A stretch of DNA of 44,900 nt from a virus. Each line of letters begins with the position of its first letter. Within the stretch, counting starts at the first letter, position 1. The stretch covers positions 1-44,900 of the IMG/VR virus record IMGVR_UViG_3300042898_002066. One strand, 5' to 3'. Positions 16,450 to 24,887 of this stretch are shown here, in pieces. The notes under the pieces were generated by a model that was not told where the DNA came from, made no database searches, and worked only from the letters and a program-made list of their open reading frames with translations. Position numbers and translations under genes: made by a program.

Positions 16450-17202
16450 TTAGATCGTTTTCGGCATGATGCTCTGCTGCATTGCAACATTGCTGCTTAC
16501 AGGGCTTGCGGCACCTCCCATTTGTCCTAACGCACCAAATCCAACGCTGGTCAATCCGGACCCTAGCGATCCGAGGTACTGGCTGCCAACCCCGCCTGCG
16601 CTTGCCATGTTGTACGACCCAAGCAAAGCGGCTTGTTTTTTGGCGCGCTCTTCGGCCCTTAGGTTTGCAATCATCTGAGGCGTGAACTCGTAATTCGCCA
16701 AAGGAGACAGCGGCGTGGTTCCTAGAATGTTTGAAAACTGCTGAGCACCCGCCTGCTGAAGATCCAGTGACGTCCTGCCTAGGTCTCGTGCCGTTAGGTT
16801 GCGAGCCGCTTGGCTTCCAGCGTAACCGCCAGTTAAAGCCTTTGAGGCGGTGTTGCGTTGGATTTGGGAAGCAAGATCAGGCGGCAGCTCCCCGCGAAGC
16901 AATGACATTGCGTTCTGGGTGCGCTGAGCTTGGCCCTCCTGATAGCCGGGAATCTGGAGGCCAAGAGACTCAAGAAGCTGCGCCCGGTTGAAGGCGTTTC
17001 GTTGAGCTTCAAGCTCTCTGGTTTGAGGCGCCAGTTTCCCTGCCTCTCCCACTGCTGAGCCAACGTCGAGGCCAGGCATATTCGCGACGCCGCGAGCGCC
17101 AGCGCGGTCCTTGCTAGCTTGATTGGCTCCGACTGCTGCACCGATGCCTCCGACGGCAGCTCCGGCTCCGATTCCTATAACTGCTGTGGCTACGAATGAC
17201 AT
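16450..17202 (-). CDS. Gly/Ala-rich putative DNA-ejection protein
   Basis: A 250-residue protein. Residues 3-28 (VATAVIGIGAGAAVGGIGAA...) form a small-residue hydrophobic segment likely to enter membrane. The centre is a Gln/Arg-rich helix (TRELEAQRNAFNRAQLLESL) and the C-terminus is Gly/Ser-rich. This pattern, a glycine-zipper N-terminus plus helices, is typical of short-tailed phage ejection proteins that form a channel for DNA. Its neighbour downstream is another internal-type protein. It overlaps the cupin-like gene by 13 nt. Function is inferred from composition and place. Confidence 0.65.
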   Translation of the reverse strand: MSFVATAVIGIGAGAAVGGIGAAVGANQASKDRAGARGVANMPGLDVGSAVGEAGKLAPQTRELEAQRNAFNRAQLLESLGLQIPGYQEGQAQRTQNAMSLLRGELPPDLASQIQRNTASKALTGGYAGSQAARNLTARDLGRTSLDLQQAGAQQFSNILGTTPLSPLANYEFTPQMIANLRAEERAKKQAALLGSYNMASAGGVGSQYLGSLGSGLTSVGFGALGQMGGAASPVSSNVAMQQSIMPKTI

Positions 17203-17654
17203 AGTAAGTATTGGTTTTGACCCACGTAAGTGAGGTCGTTCAAAAGCTCTTCGTGATCCGTCTTGTTATCCAGATTCAAGTGAACCGTGGTCCAAATGGT
17301 GTCCTCATGGATCAACAGCACGCGGCGAGTTCCTGGCTTGGTGATGCCCGAATACGGCGCCGTGTAGGTCACCATACCCTCGTTATCGCTAACCACCGTG
17401 ACCCTGCCTTTGGTGATGAAGAACGGATTATCGAACTTATGGATGCGGCTGGTGACGACACATCCAGCCGGCATGAAGATTTCACGCACGTACATCCCCT
17501 CTGGGAACGTGTGCTTCAGCGGACACTCCTGCTGGGGAATATTCGCCACGAACGCTTCCCACCTGTCCAGACGATCATCGAACGTGACGGTCTCGTCCGT
17601 CAGGATATCGAGCCACGTAACGGGCTGCACGGCTACTGGAAGCTCCTCAGTCAT
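17190..17654 (-). CDS. Cupin-like small protein
   Basis: A 154-residue protein. Residues ~55-125 (VREIFMPAGCVVTSRIHKFD, then NPFFITKGRVTVVS, then TKPGTRRVLLIHEDTIWTTV) have the two-motif beta-strand pattern of a cupin barrel, with His72 and His ~116 as possible metal ligands. In a virion gene cluster it may be structural rather than enzymatic. Its ATG abuts the stop of the upstream gene by one base. Moderately confident in the fold, not in the role. Confidence 0.65.
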   Translation of the reverse strand: MTEELPVAVQPVTWLDILTDETVTFDDRLDRWEAFVANIPQQECPLKHTFPEGMYVREIFMPAGCVVTSRIHKFDNPFFITKGRVTVVSDNEGMVTYTAPYSGITKPGTRRVLLIHEDTIWTTVHLNLDNKTDHEELLNDLTYVGQNQYLLCHS

Positions 17655-18742
17655 CAGATGAATCCACCGAACCGATATTGAATCTTAGCAGACCCGAAAG
17701 GCTGCACGTTGATTACGCTGCGCTCGTTGGGGCTGTACGCCTCAAGCTCATTCCGAAGCGACCGCAGTGCTAGCTGGATCTCGCGCTCAGCCTCGGTGTA
17801 CTGATTCCGGTCTTCCTTCTGGATCGCTTTCATCATGTGCTTGATCGCCTGGAGGTTCCCGATAAACAGCCAGTCTGAATCAACGATCGCCGGTATGAAG
17901 TCCAGGCGAACGATCGCTTCCACGACCGTGTTGGTGCAAGTCTCGTCTGCTGGCACGCAGCCGTCTCCGTTGTCGATGCAGCAGTTGTCCTGGGTGGTGC
18001 TGCACGAATTAGCCCCACCGCACACCTCAGGCATCCCGACAAGGTAGGTGCGACGGTACTCAGGGTTCTGCTCGCTCGGACCCCAGACTGCGACTTGGGT
18101 TTGTAAAAGGGTTGTCGGGTTGTACGCCAGAATCGTCAGGCTTCCTTGAGTCAACGGCTTCTGGGCGCCAGTCAGACCTGGCTGCTTGAAGAGGTTGGTT
18201 GTCTGGACGTAGGCCGTGATGGAGGGGTTTGGAAGCGTGACGTACTCGCCCCAGACGTATTCTCCGCTGACCGAGTCCAACGTGCGGATTGGGATTCCAT
18301 TGGGATCGAGCCCCTGCAAGAGAACACGCTTACCAACGTCAGCTGACAGCTGTGGTGTCACCCTGATGTAGCAGTTACCAACCGAGTCTCGAAACTGCGT
18401 CACCATGCCGCGATCCAGCAGCTGGTCTTGCTCGCATCCTTCACGGCCACATCCGGTGCGCGGTGCCCGGGTGTCCGTCTGGAACTCGTACCACTGGTTC
18501 TGGATGGGAATGTTGTAGCCGCAGAGGTTCATCGCCTCGATCGTCTTGACCTCCCGAGGCCAGGTGATGCAGCCGGCAGTAACGCAGACGCGCAGCTTCT
18601 TGTACGTACCCCACCACTTGCCCATGTCCGCCAAACGAGCCTGAGCCTCGTTGAGCAGCTGGACGAAACGCTCGTCGCAGGTGGCCAGACCGACTGCCTG
18701 CGGGATCGTGGAGTTCTTGGCTTGGGCGAGGGTTTTTCTCAT
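17654..18742 (-). CDS. Putative head-tail connector or tail adaptor protein
   Basis: A 362-residue Cys-rich protein. The N-terminal helix (DERFVQLLNEAQARLADMGK) followed by WWGTYKKLRVCVTAGCITWP matches a protein type I recall from many uncultured short-tailed phages, always in the tail cluster. The NEAQxRL start resembles tail tubular A/adaptor proteins such as T7 gp11, but the likeness is short. The middle is beta-rich, and a Cys cluster (NSCSTTQDNCCIDNGDGC) near ~245-262 is unusual for a cytoplasm-assembled protein. The C-terminal helix (AIKHMMKAIQKEDRNQYTEA) may pack in a ring. Connector role is inferred. Confidence 0.6.
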   Translation of the reverse strand: MRKTLAQAKNSTIPQAVGLATCDERFVQLLNEAQARLADMGKWWGTYKKLRVCVTAGCITWPREVKTIEAMNLCGYNIPIQNQWYEFQTDTRAPRTGCGREGCEQDQLLDRGMVTQFRDSVGNCYIRVTPQLSADVGKRVLLQGLDPNGIPIRTLDSVSGEYVWGEYVTLPNPSITAYVQTTNLFKQPGLTGAQKPLTQGSLTILAYNPTTLLQTQVAVWGPSEQNPEYRRTYLVGMPEVCGGANSCSTTQDNCCIDNGDGCVPADETCTNTVVEAIVRLDFIPAIVDSDWLFIGNLQAIKHMMKAIQKEDRNQYTEAEREIQLALRSLRNELEAYSPNERSVINVQPFGSAKIQYRFGGFI

Positions 18743-18743
18743 G

Positions 18744-19703
18744 TTATCGGATGGCGCGGGCCATGACTTTCCAGTTTGCCTCAGTGATGGATACGATGGC
18801 GCCTGTGGTTTTATGGTAAACCGTTAATGCAAACACGGAATTAACACGCACCACGCCAATTACTGAGGCATTGGAAAACGACGTTGTTTGAACGCCGTTG
18901 TTTGATGCGTAAGTTAGCGACTTGGCCGATATGTAGTCTCCAACAATGTAGCCATTTACGGCAGAATCATCTGTAATGCAGATAATTCCAATGTCCCAAG
19001 TCAACGGATCAGCCCCTAACCCATGCGGGAATGTCACCGAATTACCCGCTGCTGGAATTGCCACATAGCTCGCCACCGGAGTCATGTACCCCGACTCCCA
19101 AACCGTTGCCGGAGTGGCGTTGGTCCGCAGGAACTGGCGGTCAATTCCAGGAGAGAAATTCGATGGACCCACATTGCCGGGATTCAGAAGCTGAAACCGA
19201 GTGCCGTCGTACACAACGACGCACACCTGCCCGGCTCGTATGTCGCCTGCAACCAATGGAACGGTACCAAACTTCGTGATTGCCTTAACCGCAAGGCCGT
19301 CAACCGACAGCGTGCTAGCTCCAGTGTTTACGATTGACCCAACAAAAACGTATGACACCCCTGTCCGGTACGCCTGATTTACACCAGGAGAGGCGGGCGT
19401 CAACGTAAGCGTGTAGGCGTTGGCAACGCCGGCTCCGACGCCATACGTAAACTGCGTCTGAACCCGCGACCATCCAGCCGGCGCCGTCGTGTTGTACTTC
19501 AGGACCTCGACCGGATTCTGGTTTGAGTCCAGTCGCAGCCAGTAGAGCGAAAGATCAGCTGGGGCAACTGCGCCTGCCGACCACTCTGGTGGCGCTGAAT
19601 ACTGGGCGATTATCGCCTCCGCGTAGGCGTCCAAACGATCCTGCTCGGATGCGTAGCAGGCGGGCGGAGGGAGTGTGCCGGCAGTTAGGTTGATTTCAGG
19701 CAT
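18744..19703 (-). CDS. Putative tail fibre protein
   Basis: A 319-residue beta-rich protein with many Gly, Thr, Ser and Ala and few charged residues. Residues ~70-170 (FTYGVGAGVANAYTLTLTPA, later STLSVDGLAVKAITKFGTVP) resemble tail-fibre segments with repeated TYxLTLxP and VDGxxxKxI turns. The C-terminal part (SVTFPHGLGADPLTWDIGII onward) resembles receptor-binding-like fibre tips. It lies between the spike and connector-like genes, separated from each by 1-2 nt. Host-binding role is inferred. Confidence 0.7.
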   Translation of the reverse strand: MPEINLTAGTLPPPACYASEQDRLDAYAEAIIAQYSAPPEWSAGAVAPADLSLYWLRLDSNQNPVEVLKYNTTAPAGWSRVQTQFTYGVGAGVANAYTLTLTPASPGVNQAYRTGVSYVFVGSIVNTGASTLSVDGLAVKAITKFGTVPLVAGDIRAGQVCVVVYDGTRFQLLNPGNVGPSNFSPGIDRQFLRTNATPATVWESGYMTPVASYVAIPAAGNSVTFPHGLGADPLTWDIGIICITDDSAVNGYIVGDYISAKSLTYASNNGVQTTSFSNASVIGVVRVNSVFALTVYHKTTGAIVSITEANWKVMARAIR

Positions 19704-19705
19704 GG

Positions 19706-22700
19706 CTAGATGCGGTAAAGGTAGTCGTTTGGCTTACACGGGCCTGGGTCGCATTCAAGCGCCAAACAGCCCTCGGGACAATCGAAATAGAAGAACTGCT
19801 CAAGAGGCGCAACGCAGCGTGTTGGGCGCCCTGTGAGAAATGCGTTACCGAACTGACCTCCGTTATTGCGTACCAACCCTTGTCCGCTGAGCCTTCGGAC
19901 GCTGTTGCATCCAATCTGGATGTTATCGACGTACCGGAAGAAGTTTCCGATCGAGGAGGTAAACGCTACGTCTGGCCCAGGACTCGCGCAGGTAAACGTT
20001 GTGGTCGTCGGGGTTCCGGTTACGATCACCTGGTCGTTGAACGAAGCGTTACTAAGCCCTTCAACGGTCACGTGGTATCCAAGGAGTATTTGGTGCGCCT
20101 TGTTCGTCGTGTACGTGGCCACTCCAGCGGTGCGCTGGAATCCGATGGGTTTGATTTCCCATGGGAAGTTGATCGGGCTGTTGATGCCGAGGAATCCGCC
20201 GGATGAACTTCCGCCTGTGCCTCCGTTAGTAACCGTGAACTGATTCGCAGCTGGAACGGAAAGGACCGTGAACACCCCGTTGAACGTGCCGTCTAACACG
20301 CTAATCGTCGAAATTTCCATTCCCACCTGAAGCTCATGAGCTGACGCCGTCGTAAACGTGGAAATTCCTGCCGCACGCGTTACGGTTGAGATCGGTATCT
20401 GGTAGTCCGTCGGATAGTACCAGGTAGACTTGTTGACATCGTGGTTGTTGACCAGAAAAACAGCATCTAACGGAAGAAATGCGGTCTGGTAGAACCATGA
20501 TCCTGGCCCCGTCAGGAGAACATCGTTGTTCTCGATCAACATATCCTTGTGCCCCGAAATCAAGGTTGAGTAGGTCTCAGGGTTCGTGACGCTGGGCACC
20601 CCTGAAATCAATGTAAACCAATCCTGCACAACCAAGGCGATAAACGCTGATATGTTTAGCGCCGAGTTGTGATGGATGTGGGTTCCCTTGTGTTGGTAGG
20701 AATCGACGTAGAAGCAGGTGCCACGGAACCCGTCGAAATTGTTGTAGCTGATATCGGCGCCGTTAGTTTCACGAACGGTGATAGCAGTAACCGGACTCTG
20801 CTGATTAACGGGGTCGGGTCCACCCTGAACCCGGTTGTATTTGAACTCACATCCTGAGGCAAAGATGCGCTGACTTCTGAGCATGATGACTTGGCCGTCG
20901 AGGTAGAGGCCGGGGAGTACATCTGGTCCACCTGTGTTGGCTGTAAATCGAAATGCGTCTGGGGTTGATATGACGGTGAGGCTTCCGTTGAAGGTGGGGT
21001 TTGAAAAAGAATTTACGATCACCACATCCCCCACCCTCAACGTGTGCTTCATCACGCAGGTGTAGGTCGCAACACCACCAACACGAGAAACCACATTGAT
21101 CGGGTTAATAAGACTTGAAAACCCGCCAACCACACATTGAGTGTTCGACTCTGCGCTACCGGGGTACAGGGTGCTTTGAATCGAGTTGCGTCCTTGGTAG
21201 CTAAAATCGTTGTTTAGAACCCTTGCTCCCTGAGTGTTGTCAGAAACATTCATCGGAAGAAACGACTTCACGATAAACGTCTCGGCATCTGCAATTCCAA
21301 CTCCGAAATCGTAGAATTGGTTGTTCTGAATGAGCGCGTTCTCGCCGACGTGGTTGATTCCAGCGACGGTGAATAACGAGTTTACACCAGCTTTGGTTTG
21401 CGGTGTAAGAGCTACATTTGGATAAGCCCAAGCGCGGGCGTTTTCGTTTACCAAAGTGTAAACGTATCCAACACTAGGAGTGGATCCAATATTTGTTCCT
21501 ACATTAACGCAAGTAAACTGAGTTGGGCTCGGTGGAGCCAATGTTACAAACGTACCGTTAAAAGACGCATTTGAAAGACCCTCAATAAGAACAGTTTCAC
21601 CGCCTACAAAGCCATGTGGAGTTGCAGTATCATATATAGCAACGTTTGTGTTTCGCTCGAATCCGTTAATTTGAGTTGCTGTAGTAGGCGCTGCATTTAG
21701 GCAGAATACCTCTTCAGTTGAAAGAAATCCGGCAACTACAAAAGTGCCATTGAAAGCCGCACTTGCAAATCCTGTGACATTTATTGAATCTCCGATTGTA
21801 AATCCAAAATTCCACTGCGGATGCTTAGTGTAGATAGCATAGCCAAACGGATTTATTCTTGCACGTAAAAGCACCACCCTTAGGTCGCGTTGAAAAGAAA
21901 ATGATGTTATGTTTGTAATACTTCCAAATCCTACAAATGAAAGATCGTTTCCTGTGCCTGCTGTGATTACGTTACTTATGTATTGCGAAATTGCGCTAAT
22001 GTTAGTGTATGGCGCAGGTGAAATAGGGGGGCTGTAGGCTGGAGGGGCAACTGCGTAAAATTGAGTGTTAGGTAAATTCGGTTCGTACAACGGTTGCAAT
22101 ACGTTGTAAGTATTTATACCATTTGTCCTTTGAACAGAAACTATCTTAATATCAGCCACCGAGTTGTTGGCGTAGTTTCCGTCGAAAGTAATTCCTTCAA
22201 TTATCGTGTTCTTGCAGTTGATGCTATCCAGAGGCGCGCCTGCGTAAGCGCCAGGTGCCCCAACAACTCCAAACCCTGTGTAATTTCCAAGGGTCTTCAG
22301 CATCTGAATGTTGAATCCAAAAGTGTCCCCTCTTTTCGTGGAAGTGTTATCGGCAAACTTCAGGATGGTCTTGCCGACGCCCTGGCCTGTGAATGCGACG
22401 TTGTTGATTACGCCTGTGAATGGTGGATATCCCATCACAAGTGACGAAGTGTAACCGCCGCCGATTAGGTTGATCCAACCGTCTTCTACGACGAGTGCTG
22501 AGTTTGGTCCAGGAACACTCGCATTAAATGTCGTAGGATTGATAACCGCATCGACTCGGAAGCCAAACTGTAACGGCCCGGTGCCGTTGAATGTGCTGTC
22601 GGTGAATCCGTACAGTGTGATTTTTTCTCCGACCACTAGCCCGTGCGGTGTAGCGGTGGTAAACGTTGCGACTCCGCCAAGTCGAAACCGGCTTGTAATC

Positions 22701-22846
22701 TTCGCCCCAGGACTCGATCCAAGCAGGAATGTCCCCACTGGAAAATCGCAGCGCAGCGCAGCGAATAGGCATTCATTGATCGCCCACGCGCTGTTTCTCA
22801 GTCCACAGGGATCGGCGCCGTAATCGACTGGGTTTGAAGAAGGCAT
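19706..22846 (-). CDS. Large tail spike with beta-helix and six inserted HGL/FNG modules
   Basis: A 1046-residue protein. The ATG at 22846 begins MPSSNPVDYGADPCGLRNSA, a typical pectate-lyase-like spike N-terminus (DYGADPxG); the longer frame would overlap the upstream gene. Parallel beta-helix cues include NNAFTGQ-like turns, IIEGITFDGNYANN and DISYNNFDGFRGTCFYVDSY. About six 55-70 residue modules with the pattern R..GVATYTT..PHGL.VG....V.G....FNG.F.V......F are inserted near residues 48-115, 315-385, 392-452, 580-643, 817-877 and 900-960. The protein probably recognises or degrades surface polysaccharide; no catalytic residues could be assigned. The DNA at about 21450-22200 is AT-richer than its flanks. 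Confidence 0.82.
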   Translation of the reverse strand: MPSSNPVDYGADPCGLRNSAWAINECLFAALRCDFPVGTFLLGSSPGAKITSRFRLGGVATFTTATPHGLVVGEKITLYGFTDSTFNGTGPLQFGFRVDAVINPTTFNASVPGPNSALVVEDGWINLIGGGYTSSLVMGYPPFTGVINNVAFTGQGVGKTILKFADNTSTKRGDTFGFNIQMLKTLGNYTGFGVVGAPGAYAGAPLDSINCKNTIIEGITFDGNYANNSVADIKIVSVQRTNGINTYNVLQPLYEPNLPNTQFYAVAPPAYSPPISPAPYTNISAISQYISNVITAGTGNDLSFVGFGSITNITSFSFQRDLRVVLLRARINPFGYAIYTKHPQWNFGFTIGDSINVTGFASAAFNGTFVVAGFLSTEEVFCLNAAPTTATQINGFERNTNVAIYDTATPHGFVGGETVLIEGLSNASFNGTFVTLAPPSPTQFTCVNVGTNIGSTPSVGYVYTLVNENARAWAYPNVALTPQTKAGVNSLFTVAGINHVGENALIQNNQFYDFGVGIADAETFIVKSFLPMNVSDNTQGARVLNNDFSYQGRNSIQSTLYPGSAESNTQCVVGGFSSLINPINVVSRVGGVATYTCVMKHTLRVGDVVIVNSFSNPTFNGSLTVISTPDAFRFTANTGGPDVLPGLYLDGQVIMLRSQRIFASGCEFKYNRVQGGPDPVNQQSPVTAITVRETNGADISYNNFDGFRGTCFYVDSYQHKGTHIHHNSALNISAFIALVVQDWFTLISGVPSVTNPETYSTLISGHKDMLIENNDVLLTGPGSWFYQTAFLPLDAVFLVNNHDVNKSTWYYPTDYQIPISTVTRAAGISTFTTASAHELQVGMEISTISVLDGTFNGVFTVLSVPAANQFTVTNGGTGGSSSGGFLGINSPINFPWEIKPIGFQRTAGVATYTTNKAHQILLGYHVTVEGLSNASFNDQVIVTGTPTTTTFTCASPGPDVAFTSSIGNFFRYVDNIQIGCNSVRRLSGQGLVRNNGGQFGNAFLTGRPTRCVAPLEQFFYFDCPEGCLALECDPGPCKPNDYLYRI

Positions 22847-22847
22847 A

Positions 22848-24887
22848 CTATTCGGAGAGTAACGGGCAGGCGACGCGGCTGAGATCGCCGTAAATATCCT
22901 CTTGAAGGCGTTGAGCAACCATCGCCACGCGCTTGAGTCGGAAGCGGCCGGTGTTCACGTAGCGCAACTGAAACTCGTAGCCATCACGAGTAAACCCTCC
23001 GGTCTGCACGTCACACTTGTCCGGAGGCTGCGGGAGGGCAATGCGCGATCTTGCAGGAGGCTGGTAGTATTTGACCTCTTGGCAGTTAATTACCGCAGGC
23101 GGGCATGAAATCTCGCCTGGCTCGCAGTTGCGGTACTTGGCGCAGTCTTTAATCTCGGCCCATGGTTGCCAGCACTCGCTCTCGTTAGCCTTGAAGTAGA
23201 CCTTAGCTTCGATATTGCCCATCACCTGGTCATACCACTGCTCGGCGCTGACTAGGCGCTTCTTGTTTGTGGGTTCACCAAACGTCAGCGAGCGGGTCTC
23301 AATGGTCCAGTCGATCGGTACATCATCAAACCCATCGAAGTCAAACTGGCCGTTCTTGGTGACCTCAAAGAGACCGATGTCCCCTTGATTCAGTCCAAAC
23401 ATGAAGCAGCGTTCTTGCTTCTGGATTCGGATCGTCAGCATCTGGAATACATCAACTCCAGTCCAGACCCCCTCCCATGCCGGCGGGAGTTTTCGGCCCA
23501 TGCCCGAGACAAGATCAAAGTCCAGCACTACGACCCCTCGGTGTATGATACCTCGGTTGTTGACCTTCTGGGGCTGAATAGTCATCAGCAACCGATTGTC
23601 AAAGTTCACGGAGCTAGCAGCCGTCAGGTAAAAATCCGTGTCGTAAGCTAGCGCACGGGTCACCTGCCGGCTGATCGGAGTATTTCCAAGCTCAGTAAAG
23701 TCGCGCCTGGCGTAGATCAACGAGCGAATACCGTCCTGAGCGCGAAAGAATAGATCACCGTTTACCGGCACGATGGATTCGTGGTTAAACGATCCGAAGT
23801 TCAGGAGTGCAAATCGCTGGATAGGATAACTGAGATCCTTCCAAACATCCCGGTCCACAGGCGCGTTAAACGCGTAAGTGGCGGTCGGGGTGAACACCAG
23901 CAGGTCGCCGTCGCCAAGGGACGTGTCCAGGTTGGCCGCGAATGCCAACCCTGTGATCGGGCCGCTTGAGACCGCAAAGGCGCCGCCTTCATTGATGAAT
24001 GTGTTCTCGGTAAATCGAATCACGCTGTCCCGGCCATAAGCGGGATCGCCGTAGACCAAGTCTCCGCCGTAGTATTCCGAACCGCTGGCAACCCAAAGGC
24101 GTCCTTTTCCGTATGCCATCGGGCCGCCTGTTGGCACTTCTTCTCCAGTTGCTCGACGCAATGTGGAACCGTCAAACAGATACGGTTGATTCTGAGTGTC
24201 TTGGACGATCATCCAATTCTCAGCCTGCTGAAAATAAACGTGTAAAATCTGAGGATTATTGGCCGCTAGCTGATAGGCATTGAATGTTGGGCCAAGCAAC
24301 GGACCTGCGTCAACTCCCGGTGAGTACGTGGTAAATGTCGTTAGGCTTGGGGTAGTCTGAACCAGAAAATCTCCGAAAAATCCCTGCGGAAAAGACGCAC
24401 CTGGAGGTTCAGGAAGCCGTACCACCATGCCTGGTGATAATCCGTGAGGCGCTCCGCAAACGTAGGTGGCGACGTTAGAAACTCGACCGCGAGTTTGAAT
24501 CTGAAACTGGAAATTTATTGGCGTTATGTCTGTAACGCTGAATCCGGCGTTGATGTCGATCTGGAAGACTTTGCCTCCGATCGACACAAAAATGTAAGGG
24601 TCTTCGTTGTCGGCAGTGTAGGTTCCGCATCCCTGAAAAAACCCCTCTTTGAACGCCGATTGCACCGCAGCGTTGTAGTAGCCGCCGTTGTAGAGAACGG
24701 TTGGATCGGCAAACTTTAGCAGCTTGGTCCAAATCCCCGGCCGCGCTTTCGGGAATCCTCCGCGAACCGTCGTGTTCACCGCCCATGCTAGCTGGTTGGG
24801 TTGAATGAGTGAGGGCGAAAAACCGCTATCCACCCCACCTTCAGCGGTGAGGAGGCCATCTACTATGCGATTTTTTTCTGCGACCAT
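22848..24887 (-). CDS. Putative tail nozzle protein (tail tubular B-like)
   Basis: A 679-residue protein beginning at ATG 24887 (MVAEKNRIVDGLLTAEGG). The start VDSGFSPSLIQPNQLAWAVN, then RGGFPKARPGIW, is the kind of N-terminus found in short-tailed phage nozzle proteins (tail tubular B/P22 gp10-like), which are beta-propellers lying below the adaptor. The body is beta-rich with many aromatic residues; one HGL-type module (VATYVCGAPHGLSPGMVVRL, nt ~24285-24525) is related to those in the spike. The C-terminal Cys cluster (CAKYRNCEPGEISCPPAVIN) is notable. Its start overlaps the start of terL on the opposite strand by 23 nt. Role inferred from sequence character and location. Confidence 0.65.
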   Translation of the reverse strand: MVAEKNRIVDGLLTAEGGVDSGFSPSLIQPNQLAWAVNTTVRGGFPKARPGIWTKLLKFADPTVLYNGGYYNAAVQSAFKEGFFQGCGTYTADNEDPYIFVSIGGKVFQIDINAGFSVTDITPINFQFQIQTRGRVSNVATYVCGAPHGLSPGMVVRLPEPPGASFPQGFFGDFLVQTTPSLTTFTTYSPGVDAGPLLGPTFNAYQLAANNPQILHVYFQQAENWMIVQDTQNQPYLFDGSTLRRATGEEVPTGGPMAYGKGRLWVASGSEYYGGDLVYGDPAYGRDSVIRFTENTFINEGGAFAVSSGPITGLAFAANLDTSLGDGDLLVFTPTATYAFNAPVDRDVWKDLSYPIQRFALLNFGSFNHESIVPVNGDLFFRAQDGIRSLIYARRDFTELGNTPISRQVTRALAYDTDFYLTAASSVNFDNRLLMTIQPQKVNNRGIIHRGVVVLDFDLVSGMGRKLPPAWEGVWTGVDVFQMLTIRIQKQERCFMFGLNQGDIGLFEVTKNGQFDFDGFDDVPIDWTIETRSLTFGEPTNKKRLVSAEQWYDQVMGNIEAKVYFKANESECWQPWAEIKDCAKYRNCEPGEISCPPAVINCQEVKYYQPPARSRIALPQPPDKCDVQTGGFTRDGYEFQLRYVNTGRFRLKRVAMVAQRLQEDIYGDLSRVACPLLSE

